Assembly: GCA_022823165.1 (NCBI GenBank)
Contig: JAJDXR010000046.1
Coordinates: 1-64,000, forward strand
Length of the DNA: 64,000 nucleotides
DNA from: Anaerolineae bacterium
Lineage (GTDB): Bacteria > Chloroflexota > Anaerolineae > Aggregatilineales > Phototrophicaceae
Reading direction: 5' to 3'
A model generated the notes under the pieces. It saw nothing but the letters and a program-made list of their open reading frames with translations, made no database searches and was not told the origin of the DNA. The position numbers were made by a program, and so were the translations under genes. This document shows positions 16,572 through 24,680 of the stretch, one piece after another; the first letter of the stretch is position 1, and the number at the start of each line of letters is the position of its first letter.

Positions 16572-17324
16572 ATGAATCGTCTCTCGCTCCGCACAGCATT
16601 CGCCAGCGGCCGCGCTCTGGTTTTTGGGCATCGCGGCGCCATGGCCAGCGCGCCCATGAATACCATGGCTGCGTTTCAGCTGGCTGGCGAGCAAGGCGCG
16701 GACGGCGTCGAGCTGGATGCGCAGCTGTCAAAAGATGGGCATATCGTCATCGTGCATGATTTCACGGTTGATGCATCGACAGACGGCTGTGGCGCCGTCT
16801 CCGATATGACGCTCGCGGAATTAAAACGACTGGATGCCGGTGGCTGGTTCGCTGAAGAATTTGCCGGCCAAGGCATCCCGACTCTTGATGAAGTCTTTGC
16901 AGGTTTCGCCGACAAGCTCTACGTCAACGTCGAACTTAAGTCGCGCTTTGACGACAATGCCGACATTGCCGCCGCCGTCTCCGACTGTATACGGCGGCAC
17001 GGACTGATGGAGCAGACAATCGTGTCCTCCTTTGACGCGCGGCTCTTGCGGAAATTCCGCCAGATTTGCCCGCAGGCGCTGATGGCTTATCTGCACGGTC
17101 CCGAAGTCTCGGCGCTGATGGACGAAGTCCCGCACGAAGCTCGCCATCCCTGGCATGACTTCATCGACGACGAGTACATGCGCTGGGCGCGCGGGGCCGG
17201 TTGCCTCGTAAACGCCTGGACCGTCAACGATCCCGATCGCGCCTGCGCGCTGAAGAAAATGGGCGTAAACGGCATCATCACCGACAGTCCCGCCGACGTC
17301 ATAAGCGCGCTGAGCCAATGCTGA
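16572..17324 (+). CDS. Glycerophosphodiester phosphodiesterase
   Basis: This 250-residue GDPD enzyme should cleave glycerophosphodiesters to sn-glycerol 3-phosphate and an alcohol. It has GHRGAMASAPMNTMAAF, then VELDAQLSKDGHIVIVHD, VNVELKS and the C-terminal NAWTVNDPD with GVNGIITDSP. The two catalytic His and the metal-binding Glu/Asp are present. The usual PENT tetrad is PMNT here, so the conserved Glu is lost. No signal peptide is seen. AAGGGGG precedes the start. Its end overlaps the next gene's ATG. Confidence 0.88.
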   Translation: MNRLSLRTAFASGRALVFGHRGAMASAPMNTMAAFQLAGEQGADGVELDAQLSKDGHIVIVHDFTVDASTDGCGAVSDMTLAELKRLDAGGWFAEEFAGQGIPTLDEVFAGFADKLYVNVELKSRFDDNADIAAAVSDCIRRHGLMEQTIVSSFDARLLRKFRQICPQALMAYLHGPEVSALMDEVPHEARHPWHDFIDDEYMRWARGAGCLVNAWTVNDPDRACALKKMGVNGIITDSPADVISALSQC

Positions 17325-18013
17325 CAAGGCTTTGGCGGCTTCTGTTCCGTCTGCTATACCATGAATTCGCCTTCGCCTATGATATGGTCAGCAGCGCGGT
17401 CTCGCTTGGAGACTGGAGATCTTGGCAGCGCGCCGCTCTGCGCTGCTTGCCCGCTGCTGAGGCCGGCCCCGTGCTCGAATTGGCGCATGGAACCGGCGAT
17501 CTGCAGATTGATTTGATTCGCGCCGGTTACCACAGTATCGCGCTTGATTTATCGCTGCAGATGGGCAAGCTGGCCAGGCGAAAATTGCGTCGCGCCGCTT
17601 TACCGGCCAATCTCATACGCGGCGATGCATTTTACTTGCCCTGTAAATCGCGGTCTTTCGTTGCGATCGTCTGCACATTTCCGACGCCTTTTATTTTCAG
17701 CGAACCGGTCTTGGCTGAGATGGCGCGGGTGCTGCGACCGTCGGGGCGGGCGGTCATCGTTCTGGTTGGCCAACTTCGCGGCGCGGGCATCCTGCCCATG
17801 CTAATCCGAAGCCTCTATCGCATCAGCGGCCAGCGCGATGCCTTCCTCAGTCGGGAGCGCCTGCGCAATCTCTGCGTGAGCGGCGAATTTGAAATCGCTT
17901 CCGAAATCGTCGCGCTTCCGGGCAGCGCTGTTCAGCTGCTGATTTTGACCAAGCCCGCGGGAATCGCGGCGCTGACTCCCGACTTGAGCCTGGAAAGCGC
18001 AGCGACTTTATGA
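17318..18013 (+). CDS. SAM-dependent class I methyltransferase
   Basis: The start at 17318 overlaps the GDPD stop and gives 231 residues. An earlier in-frame start would run through low-quality basic sequence antisense-like to GDPD and is rejected. The glycine-rich SAM motif is VLELAHGTGDLQIDLI near residue 48, with acidic motif II-like HSIALDLSLQM. Later blocks LAEMARVLRPSGRAVIVLVG fit UbiE/Methyltransf_11 enzymes. The substrate is unknown. A tRNA-His gene follows within 20 bases. Confidence 0.8.
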   Translation: MLTRLWRLLFRLLYHEFAFAYDMVSSAVSLGDWRSWQRAALRCLPAAEAGPVLELAHGTGDLQIDLIRAGYHSIALDLSLQMGKLARRKLRRAALPANLIRGDAFYLPCKSRSFVAIVCTFPTPFIFSEPVLAEMARVLRPSGRAVIVLVGQLRGAGILPMLIRSLYRISGQRDAFLSRERLRNLCVSGEFEIASEIVALPGSAVQLLILTKPAGIAALTPDLSLESAATL

Positions 18014-18019
18014 TATGAT
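18009..18019 (+). promoter_or_regulatory. Candidate -10 region for tRNA-His
   Basis: Overlapping TATGAT strings at 18009-18014 and 18014-18019 lie just upstream of the tRNA, and TTGAGC occurs at 17984-17989. The spacing (19 bases to the first) is not ideal, so read-through from the upstream gene is equally possible. Confidence 0.35.
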
Positions 18020-18033
18020 TCCTGGTTGACCGT

Positions 18034-18106
18034 GGTGGGCGTAGCTCAATGGCAGAGCACCTGATTGTGGTTCAGGCGGTTGAGGGTTCGAGCCCCTTCG
18101 TCCACC
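18034..18106 (+). tRNA. tRNA-His (anticodon GTG)
   Basis: A full cloverleaf can be drawn. The acceptor stem is GTGGGCG with CGTCCAC plus the extra G(-1) at 18034 pairing with C73, a hallmark of tRNA-His. The D stem is GCTC/GAGC. The anticodon stem is CCTGA/TCAGG with loop TTGTGGT, giving anticodon GTG. The T arm contains GGTTCGAGCC. The 3' CCA is not encoded; CA and A follow instead, so it must be added after transcription. It lies between a methyltransferase gene and a terminator. Confidence 0.96.
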
Positions 18107-18125
18107 CAAAGCATAAACCGGAAGT

Positions 18126-18149
18126 CGTCCGTCAAGCGCGGACGCTTTT
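18126..18149 (+). terminator. Terminator after tRNA-His
   Basis: CGTCCG (18126-18131) pairs with CGGACG (18139-18144) over a seven-base loop, followed by CTTTT and soon another CCTTTT run. It fits as the end of the tRNA transcript. Confidence 0.65.
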
Positions 18150-18197
18150 CCTTTTGCGGGTTCAATGGCGCGCTATGAAACAGAGACGGTCCCAAAC

Positions 18198-19445
18198 TTA
18201 GTTGTGTGATCGAATCACAGCTTTGCGCCGGCGCGCCTGACGACGCCAGCCGATGATCCGCCCGTATTCCGCGTTTGATTCCCGGGCGTCTTGCTCAACT
18301 TCCGGGAGCGGCGCAATTTCTGGATTCGGCGCAGGCTCAGGGCGCGGCGCAGATTCCGCCACCTCCCGCCGCGGGAAAAGAATTGGCGCTCCCAAGTCTC
18401 GCCGGGCTGGTGGCGGAGCTTCAGGCCTTGAAGCCCGGGAATTCGCTTCGCTGGGTTTCCTTAAGCCAAAGACCTCAAACACACTCAGATGCGCCGAGTC
18501 CCGCGTTTCGCTGGGCAGCGTGGACGCCGCCGGCCTTGAGATTGGCTCAGGCTCAATGACAGGTTCGGGCAGGCGCGGCTCAGGTCGGCGAGTTTCAGGC
18601 AGTCGCGTTTCAGGCAGACGAGCTTCGGGTATGCGCGGTTCAGGCAATTGCGGTTCAGGCAGGCGAGTTTCGGGCGCTGCTGGCGTCTCAATAAGCGGCG
18701 GACTGACGCGAATCGGCTTGGTGTCGTCAGGCGCGGGTTCAGGCGCTGTCAGCAGTTCTTCGTCAGCGGCGCTGGATATCGCTACCGGGTTGGGCTTGGT
18801 GTCGGTATCCGCTAGCAAGGGCGCCGCCTCAAATTCGTCGTAGGCTACCGGCTGCCTGTAGCTGGCGGCTTCGGTAGCGTCCTCCGCCAATTCCTCCGGC
18901 GTTCCTTCGTGAAAAGCCGACGGATGGCGCGGCTGATAGCTTAGCCGCTCGCCGACATCCGGCGCTTCACGCACGCTGGCTTTGGCTTCGTGCGTGGAAA
19001 TGCCGCCGGACTCTTGCATAATCAACTGATGCAAATTGCGCAGGCTGGCTTGCAGTTGATTGGTGGTGCTGCGTTTCAGGCGCATGGCATTGCGCAAGCC
19101 GCCAAAGAGACCGCCCGCTTCGTACTGAAAAGTCCAGCGCACCAACGTACCGTCCGTGACCTCATGCAGGCGAATGCGGCCCTGATTGTCCGCGAAACTG
19201 GCGCCGTCCATCAGCCGATACTCATAGCCGAGCGTGTCATACCAAGCGCTTACTTCAACAACGACATCGTTTGACTTCTCCGACGACGCGCGCCAGCGAG
19301 CGCCTTGACCGTCTCGCTGAGTTGACAGGAAGGACACGGACGATACATCTTCTTGCCACTTCGGCAGGGCTGAGGGATCGCCCAGAAAACGCCAAATGAA
19401 TTCCGGCGATGCTGGAATCAGGATTTCGAGGTCGATGACGTTCAT
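18198..19445 (-). CDS. SRPBCC domain protein with a long Pro/Arg/Glu repeat tail
   Basis: The 415-residue product has two halves. Residues 1-145 form an SRPBCC (polyketide cyclase/StART-like) domain: it begins MNVIDLEILIPASPEFIWRF and continues with strands alternating YEYRLMDGA and VRWTFQYEAGG. The rest is low complexity. It includes about nine back-to-back five-residue units of the type RLPEP/RLPET near residues 265-310, then Pro-rich segments. The very end is basic (RRQARRRKAV). The core may bind a lipid or hydrophobic ligand; the tail's role is unknown. It is monocistronic on this strand. Confidence 0.7.
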   Translation of the reverse strand: MNVIDLEILIPASPEFIWRFLGDPSALPKWQEDVSSVSFLSTQRDGQGARWRASSEKSNDVVVEVSAWYDTLGYEYRLMDGASFADNQGRIRLHEVTDGTLVRWTFQYEAGGLFGGLRNAMRLKRSTTNQLQASLRNLHQLIMQESGGISTHEAKASVREAPDVGERLSYQPRHPSAFHEGTPEELAEDATEAASYRQPVAYDEFEAAPLLADTDTKPNPVAISSAADEELLTAPEPAPDDTKPIRVSPPLIETPAAPETRLPEPQLPEPRIPEARLPETRLPETRRPEPRLPEPVIEPEPISRPAASTLPSETRDSAHLSVFEVFGLRKPSEANSRASRPEAPPPARRDLGAPILFPRREVAESAPRPEPAPNPEIAPLPEVEQDARESNAEYGRIIGWRRQARRRKAVIRSHN

Positions 19446-19484
19446 GGCTTTTGCCGAGAGAGTGGTGAATTAAGCGGAATTGAC

Positions 19485-19643
19485 AACCATGCCCCCAGCC
19501 CCCAGCCCCTTCCCGCAATCTCTATTGCGGGCATCCCCAAAATGAGGGAAGGGGAGTGATACTGCGTTTTGAAGTCCCTCCCTCTTTATGGGAAAATTCG
19601 CCATAGAGAAGGCGCATGGATTTGGGGTGGGGGTAGATGCTGG
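19485..19643. repeat. Nested inverted-repeat element with C-rich ends
   Basis: CCCCTTCCC (19506-19514) is repeated in inverse as GGGAAGGGG (19546-19554). Inside it is a CCCGCAA/TTGCGGG hairpin (19512-19518 with 19525-19531). A second, imperfect arm pair lies at about 19581-19591 and 19601-19612. The outer ends, CCATGCCCCCAGCC and the opposite-strand CCCCCACCCC, are also roughly inverse. This resembles a miniature non-coding repeat. Whether other copies exist cannot be seen here. Confidence 0.5.
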
Positions 19644-19682
19644 CATATTCTCGATAATCACCACTCCCTTTGCCGATGTAGC

Positions 19683-19711
19683 GTGACTGGAATCGCGCTT
19701 TATGCTACACT
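19683..19711 (+). promoter_or_regulatory. Candidate promoter of the small membrane-protein cluster
   Basis: GTGACT (19683-19688) and TACACT (19706-19711) are 17 bases apart, and TGC precedes the -10. The -35 is weak, but the extended -10 matches the pattern seen at several other genes. Confidence 0.45.
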
Positions 19712-19752
19712 GACTTTAGATTTTACCACTGGAAAACCGAACCGCAACTAAT

Positions 19753-20031
19753 ATGCCGAACCCCATATTTGTATTCGCCTTTGTTATCGCCACCATGTTT
19801 GGCTTGGCTTTCCATGTCATAATGGGCGGTAACGTCCGGCGTATGGTCTTGTTTATCGTCACCGGTTGGCTCGGCTTCCTGCTGGGCCAATACATCGGCG
19901 GTTACCTGGGCATAACGCTTTTCAAAATCGGCGTGGTGCATCTCTTGCCGGCCTCCGTGGGCGCGATCGCGCTGCTGATGTTTGCCCACATTTTGACTGC
20001 CGAGCCCAGCACACCGGTGTCGCGGCGCTAG
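19753..20031 (+). CDS. Small integral membrane protein
   Basis: This 92-residue protein has three predicted membrane segments: about residues 2-22, 28-52 (with GWLGFLLGQYIGGYLG) and 58-82. I do not recognise a family. The gene begins a tight run of three small membrane proteins (this, then four bases later 20035, then 20534). A candidate promoter lies 42 bases upstream. A role in membrane stress or envelope organisation is only a guess. Confidence 0.65.
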   Translation: MPNPIFVFAFVIATMFGLAFHVIMGGNVRRMVLFIVTGWLGFLLGQYIGGYLGITLFKIGVVHLLPASVGAIALLMFAHILTAEPSTPVSRR

Positions 20032-20034
20032 CTC

Positions 20035-20553
20035 ATGACTGAAAGCGAGCCCGGCGACAGCCAACCGGCGTCCGCGCCCTCACGCGCGTCAAGCGGCAGC
20101 AATATCGGCCGACTCATCAAGTTCATTGCCATCGTTGGCTTGCTGCTGATTGTGTTGCTGATGGCCGGCGCGCTGCTGGCGGCATTGACCGCCGCTGAAA
20201 CCTGGGCGCCGGTAATCCAAATCTTCCGCGATGTATTCCTGCTTATTCTCCTGCTGGAATCACTGCTGATTATCGCCGCGGTCACGGTATTGCTGCTGCA
20301 AATGGCCGGCTTCCTTATCATGCTAAGATCGGAAGTTAAGCCCATCCTGGACAACGCGCGCGAGACGACTCGCCTGAGCAAGGCGACCGCGCAATTTATC
20401 AACAGCAATGCGGTTGATCCCCTGATTCAAGTCAAGAGTTTTCTGGCCGGCTTGCTGGCTTTTCTGCGCGAATTGATCCTTCTGCGCGGGCTTGTCTTGC
20501 CGGAAGATGCCAATACCAAGACGCCGGAGCCGGATGAGACTTCCCAGGCTTAA
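20035..20553 (+). CDS. Hypothetical membrane protein with two transmembrane segments
   Basis: The 172-residue product starts with a Ser/Pro-rich cytoplasmic stretch of about 25 residues. Two long hydrophobic segments follow, at about 26-50 and 62-92. After them comes an amphipathic helical region, VKPILDNARETTRLSKATAQFI. The last part has another hydrophobic patch and an acidic end. The layout resembles DUF948-type membrane-plus-coiled-coil proteins that pair with YtxH proteins. It overlaps the next gene by 20 bases and starts four bases after the previous stop. Confidence 0.65.
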   Translation: MTESEPGDSQPASAPSRASSGSNIGRLIKFIAIVGLLLIVLLMAGALLAALTAAETWAPVIQIFRDVFLLILLLESLLIIAAVTVLLLQMAGFLIMLRSEVKPILDNARETTRLSKATAQFINSNAVDPLIQVKSFLAGLLAFLRELILLRGLVLPEDANTKTPEPDETSQA

Positions 20554-20752
20554 CGAAAATGCCGCCGTCGCTGGCATCGCGCTGGGTATGATTCTCGGGG
20601 CGATTTATACTTTGCTGCATATCAGCAAGCGCGGGGCGGTGCGGCGGCGGGATCTGACGCAATTTGGCGCCGCCACCGCTGAATTGGAGACAGACGCCGC
20701 CATCAGTAAGGCCAAACAGCAAGCCAACGCCCGCCTCGAAAACCAGGACTAG
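20534..20752 (+). CDS. YtxH-like small membrane protein
   Basis: The ATG at 20534 lies within the end of the upstream gene, an arrangement typical of coupled translation. The 72-residue product has one membrane span, AVAGIALGMILGAIYTLLHI, then a charged helix with KQQANARLENQD. This matches the general look of YtxH/gas-vesicle-like small proteins, and the neighbour fits too. Family membership is inferred. Its end overlaps the stop of nnr on the other strand by four bases. Confidence 0.55.
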   Translation: MRLPRLNENAAVAGIALGMILGAIYTLLHISKRGAVRRRDLTQFGAATAELETDAAISKAKQQANARLENQD

Positions 20753-22371
20753 CTGCGCTCAACACGATCAAAGGCGCTGCCCAGGGCCGCCAGCAGGTCA
20801 CCGGCGATCACGCTTCGTGCGCTTTTAACCTCGTCGGCAGCGAGAGAACCGGCCAGCGCATGAAGGTAGGCGCCGAGTCGCGCGCTGTCATAAGCAGTTG
20901 CGCCCTGCGCGCGCAGTCCGGCGATCAACCCTGCCAGGACATCGCCCGTGCCGGCTGTCGCCAGCGCATCGGTCTTGAAGGGAATGACACTCGTTCGGCC
21001 GTCCGGCGCCGCAACCAGCGTGTGGGCGCCCTTCAGCGCCACGACCAGGCTCCAGGCTTCAGCGTACTCGCGCGCGACGCGCCAGCGATCGGCATTGATC
21101 TCCGCCCTGGTTAGGCCGGTCAGCCGCGCCATTTCGCCGCTATGGGGTGTGATGATCGTGGCTTCCGGCAGCGGTCGCCACCAATCTGGCTTTGAACTGA
21201 GGGCATTAAGCGCATCGGCGTCGATGATCAAGGGCGGCAGCGCCTCTGAATTCAGCAGCCTCCACACAAACGCGTGAGTAGACTCATGCAGTCCGAGTCC
21301 GCAGCCAATCAGCAGCGCGTCATAGGCTTGCGCCGCTTCGGCCAGCGTTTCGCTGGCGGCTTCGGCTATCGCGCCCTGTGTATCGGCCAGCGGCAGCCAG
21401 GTGGGCTCGCGCAGCCGGCCCGCCACGATGTTGATGTTCTGCCGGGTCGCGGCCAGCGTGACCAATCCAGCGCCGGAGCGACCAGCCGCTTCGCCGGCCA
21501 GGGCAGCGGCTCCGATGTAGTTGGCTGAGCCAACCGCCAGCATGACCTTGCCAAAAGTACCCTTGTGTCCGTCCAGCGGGCGCTGGGGCAACAGCGAGGC
21601 GGCTAGCGCTGCGTCGGTCACGGTTGTCGCAAGCCGCTGCAGCGCGGGCAAGTCAGGCGGGATGCCGATCCCCGATATGACCAGCTCGCCGACCAGTCCC
21701 GCCGCCGGGAAGCTGAACAAGCCCGGTTTGGCCGCGATGAAACTCATCGTTGCGTCGGCAGCCAGGGCCGCCGGGTCGGCGCTTCCGCTGCCGCAGTCGA
21801 CCCCGCTGGGACAATCGACGGCAAATACGAAGGGTCTGCTATCAGCATTCCCGGTCTCTGGGCGGGTCGGGCGCGCCACCCGGGCCGGCCTGCTTGCCGA
21901 CCTTGCTCGCAGGCTGTCGTTTACGCGTTCCAGAATTTCAGCCGCGCCGCCGCCCAGGGGCAAGCGAGCGCCGATGCCAAAGAGGGCGTCAACGATGATA
22001 TCTGCCTCGCTCACCCACTCCGCAAGCTGAATCTTGTCACGGTCATTTGCAAGCGCCTCGGTACGGAGCTGCTTAACTGAGGAATCTTGAAACGGTACTT
22101 CGCTGAAGTTCCGTTCCGGGAGGAGATACAGGCGAATATCCGCCGCTGTATGCCTCGCCAGGTCATACGCCATAACCAAGCCGTCGCCGCCATTATTGCC
22201 CGGCCCGATCAGAAACAGGATCGCAGTCTCCGCCGTGATGGTGACCTGGCGCTGCAGGAAAGCGCTGGCGTCCTCGCCGGCATTGACCATCATTTGCGCG
22301 TAACTCATGACCGAGCGGTCGGCTGCGGCTTCAATCTCTCGCATCTCGGCTACAGAGGCTACCTTGATCAC
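20749..22371 (-). CDS. nnr: Bifunctional NAD(P)H-hydrate repair enzyme
   Basis: A GTG start is used, with GGGAG five bases upstream. The 540-residue protein fuses two activities. The N-terminal YjeF_N domain epimerises damaged NAD(P)HX (GPGNNGGDGLVMAYDL, VDALFGIGARLPLGG). The C-terminal ADP/ATP-dependent dehydratase has DADALNAL, ITPHSGEMARLTG and TGTGDVLAGLIAGL. This fused form is the usual bacterial Nnr. A strong terminator just upstream (22394-22429) separates it from the polyprenyl synthase gene. Confidence 0.94.
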   Translation of the reverse strand: MIKVASVAEMREIEAAADRSVMSYAQMMVNAGEDASAFLQRQVTITAETAILFLIGPGNNGGDGLVMAYDLARHTAADIRLYLLPERNFSEVPFQDSSVKQLRTEALANDRDKIQLAEWVSEADIIVDALFGIGARLPLGGGAAEILERVNDSLRARSASRPARVARPTRPETGNADSRPFVFAVDCPSGVDCGSGSADPAALAADATMSFIAAKPGLFSFPAAGLVGELVISGIGIPPDLPALQRLATTVTDAALAASLLPQRPLDGHKGTFGKVMLAVGSANYIGAAALAGEAAGRSGAGLVTLAATRQNINIVAGRLREPTWLPLADTQGAIAEAASETLAEAAQAYDALLIGCGLGLHESTHAFVWRLLNSEALPPLIIDADALNALSSKPDWWRPLPEATIITPHSGEMARLTGLTRAEINADRWRVAREYAEAWSLVVALKGAHTLVAAPDGRTSVIPFKTDALATAGTGDVLAGLIAGLRAQGATAYDSARLGAYLHALAGSLAADEVKSARSVIAGDLLAALGSAFDRVERS

Positions 22372-22393
22372 ATCCGCTCCCGCGGCTCAACCG

Positions 22394-22429
22394 AAAAAAA
22401 GAGACCTGTATCTTAATGATACACGTCTC
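22394..22429 (-). terminator. Strong Rho-independent terminator after the polyprenyl synthase gene
   Basis: GAGAC pairs with GTCTC and TGTATC with GATACA, with one C-C mismatch and a TTAAT loop (22401-22429). On the minus strand a run of seven T (plus-strand A394-400) follows. This cleanly ends the transcript from the gene at 22453 before nnr. Confidence 0.88.
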
Positions 22430-22452
22430 GCGCGCAGTAAACGATAATCGAC

Positions 22453-23400
22453 TTAACGGTCGCGATTCACCACTTCATGCGCCAATTCGACCAGGGCCTG
22501 TTTGGCGGGCGATGCTTCTAAAACATCCAGGCTGTCGATTGCCCGGCTGATGAGCAGGCTGGCTTGTTCCCGCGCCTTGTGAATCGTGTCGCCTTCCAGC
22601 AATTTGCGCATGATGGCATCCACCGGGTCAGCCGACGGCGCGCCGCCATGGCCGTTCTCAGCGCCCAGCGCGACTGCCACGCCGCGCCCCTGATCCACAT
22701 CAATGCCCGATGTCTTGCCCAGGCTTTTTTCATCGGCAACTAAATCCAGGATGTCATCGATAATCTGGAAAGCCAGGCCCAGGTTGAATCCAAACTCGGA
22801 CAGCGCCTCGACTTCGCTGGCCTCAGCATCCGCCAGCTTGGCGCCGATCGCGCCCGCCGCGCGGAAGAGCGCCGCCGTCTTTAAGGCAATGACCCGCATG
22901 TAGACCTCGCGCGAAAAGTCATTGCTTTTGACGGCGGTCGCCTGCAGAGTCTCGCCCTCGACCAGAGCGGTGGCGGCTTGAGCCAGGTCAATGTTCAATG
23001 CGCCGTAGGAAGCCATCAATTCGTAAACCGCCGTGAACAGAAAGTCGCCCGTCAGCAGAGCGAAGGTACGGCCCCAGGTGGCGTTCACGGAGGGCCGCCC
23101 ACGCCGCATGATGCCGTGGTCATTGATATCGTCGTGCACAACGCTGGCCGTGTGCATGAGTTCAACTGCCGCGGCAGGCCCCGCAACATAATTCAAGTCG
23201 CTGCCGCCCAGCGCCATATAAGCGAGCAGCATAAGACGCGGCCGTATGCGTTTGCCGCCGGCGCCGAGGATGTGGCGGCTGGCGTCGCGCAAGACTTCGA
23301 CCTGGCTATCGGTCACATCAAGCATGGCGCCCTCGACAGCCGCCAGCCCTTCGTCCAGGTGTTCAAGGAGAGTCGCCGTTCCCGCCACTGTCCCAGTCAT
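22453..23400 (-). CDS. Polyprenyl diphosphate synthase (long-chain, IspB/HepT-like)
   Basis: This 315-residue enzyme should condense isopentenyl units on to an allylic diphosphate. The first Asp-rich motif is DDIND at 90-94 and the second DDILD at 216-220. GGKRIRPRL at 48-56 binds diphosphate. The residue five positions before the first motif is Ala85, a small side chain that normally permits long products, so a quinone side-chain or similar product is likely. Family knowledge, not chemistry, supports that. It has a GGAGCGGCGG ribosome site. Confidence 0.92.
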   Translation of the reverse strand: MTGTVAGTATLLEHLDEGLAAVEGAMLDVTDSQVEVLRDASRHILGAGGKRIRPRLMLLAYMALGGSDLNYVAGPAAAVELMHTASVVHDDINDHGIMRRGRPSVNATWGRTFALLTGDFLFTAVYELMASYGALNIDLAQAATALVEGETLQATAVKSNDFSREVYMRVIALKTAALFRAAGAIGAKLADAEASEVEALSEFGFNLGLAFQIIDDILDLVADEKSLGKTSGIDVDQGRGVAVALGAENGHGGAPSADPVDAIMRKLLEGDTIHKAREQASLLISRAIDSLDVLEASPAKQALVELAHEVVNRDR

Positions 23401-23516
23401 CCGCCGCTCCAGTTCCAGAATTGTGAAGTTCAGAACTATCTAAATGTATTGTACTGTAAGTATGCTAATCGTCAACGCAATTCGGCCTCGGTCAAGCGCT
23501 GCTCGCGCTGGGCTGG

Positions 23517-24680
23517 CTAATCGGCGCATTTGCCCAGCGTTTGACAGAGCTGCGTGATGTGCAGGCGGTCATGCTGCGCGGTGAAATAGGCCATCTCCAA
23601 CAGATTCGTCAAGCCAAAGATGCTGTGCCGGGCCGGGCGCCTCCAGTCATCCGCGCCCAGGTCGGCCAGTGTCGCCATGGTCTGCTGGCGCTGCGCTCGA
23701 AAACGCTCATAGACTTCCATGCCGTCGTCATGACATTCCGGGATATCCGGTCCCGGCGGCGGCAGCGACGGGATAAAGGGATTGTCTTCATCCAGAATTG
23801 TCCGCAGCCGCCGCTGATGCACGTCCGTCTCGGCACGCCACAGATGGCAAAGTATCTGCAAAATCGACCACTCGGCGGGATCGGGGCGCTGCAGCCACTG
23901 ATGATCTTTCACCTCCGCCAGCAGGCCGCGCAGAGCCGCCAGGTTTCCCTGAAACTGAAGCGGCAGCGTCGCCGGCGTCATCTGCCCGGGCTGGAATTCA
24001 TTCTCCCAATTCGGGCGGCGAAGGCCATCCAAGATCGGGAACAGCCCAGTTTCCTCACTGACATGCCAGGCATGTAGCCCCAGTGTTGCCGCTGGTTCAA
24101 TGTCATTGGTCAGGCTGTCGCCGATGACCAGCGCTTCGTCCGGCTCGACGCCAACGCGCGCTATGGTTTCGGCAAAGTAAGCCGGATTAGGCTTGGCGAA
24201 GTGCATATTCTCGCTGTTGGTGACGAAGGCAAACTCGCTGATATAGTCGCCCAAACCCGCCCAGTTGACGCGCGCAATTGTGGCCGACTCAGGAAAGAGC
24301 GGGTTGGTCGCGATCGCTAGCAATAAATTCTGATTGAGCAGCGCTTCCACCAGCTCCGCCGCTCCCGCCATCGGGGCTGTTGTCTCGCGGAAGCTATGGT
24401 AAGGACCGGCGTAGAATTGGTCTAGCGCGCGTACTGTCTCCTCGCGGGTGAGTGGCAGTTGGCGCGCAAGCTCGTCCAGCATCAACTCAGCGTTGCTGAG
24501 AAGCGCATGATTGCAATCATTGAGCCGGCCGATGGCGCCGCGCAGAGCATCTGAGGCTTCGCTGATGCCGAAACAGGCTGCGAAATGCCGGTCCCAGCCC
24601 TCGCGGAAGGTTTGCGCCCACTGCCGGTCGGGATTATGCAGCAGCGTATTATCCAGGTCGAGCAATACCGCCTTAATCAT
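23517..24680 (-). CDS. HAD phosphatase fused to a DinB-like domain
   Basis: The ATG at 24680 overlaps the upstream gene's stop (ATGATTAA), so it is chosen over an earlier in-frame start. The 387-residue product begins MIKAVLLDLDNTLLH (HAD motif I; Asp nucleophile). Motif II TNPL and motif IV VIGDSLTNDIEPA follow. Residues from about 230 onwards form a DinB/DUF664-type four-helix domain, with H in ILCHLWRAET and a HDRLHI motif near the end. The His set could bind a metal. HAD-DinB fusion is unusual and its substrate is unknown. Confidence 0.8.
   Translation of the reverse strand: MIKAVLLDLDNTLLHNPDRQWAQTFREGWDRHFAACFGISEASDALRGAIGRLNDCNHALLSNAELMLDELARQLPLTREETVRALDQFYAGPYHSFRETTAPMAGAAELVEALLNQNLLLAIATNPLFPESATIARVNWAGLGDYISEFAFVTNSENMHFAKPNPAYFAETIARVGVEPDEALVIGDSLTNDIEPAATLGLHAWHVSEETGLFPILDGLRRPNWENEFQPGQMTPATLPLQFQGNLAALRGLLAEVKDHQWLQRPDPAEWSILQILCHLWRAETDVHQRRLRTILDEDNPFIPSLPPPGPDIPECHDDGMEVYERFRAQRQQTMATLADLGADDWRRPARHSIFGLTNLLEMAYFTAQHDRLHITQLCQTLGKCAD

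Larger units (their letters stand above)
19446..19752. other. Gene-free region holding a palindromic element
   Basis: This gap separates divergent genes. It holds a GC-poor-to-C-rich palindromic element (19485-19643, listed separately) and a candidate promoter for the small membrane cluster at 19683-19711. No coding frame is convincing. Confidence 0.6.

Noticed and set aside
17201..17317. Longer N-terminus for the methyltransferase
   Set aside because: The extra stretch overlaps GDPD in another frame, is made of Arg/Lys/His and has no ribosome site; the ATG at 17318 overlapping the GDPD stop fits better.
18500..18690. Short tandem DNA repeats that might be a CRISPR array
   Set aside because: They encode the RLPEP/RLPET protein repeats in frame, the units are about 15 bases and spacers are absent.
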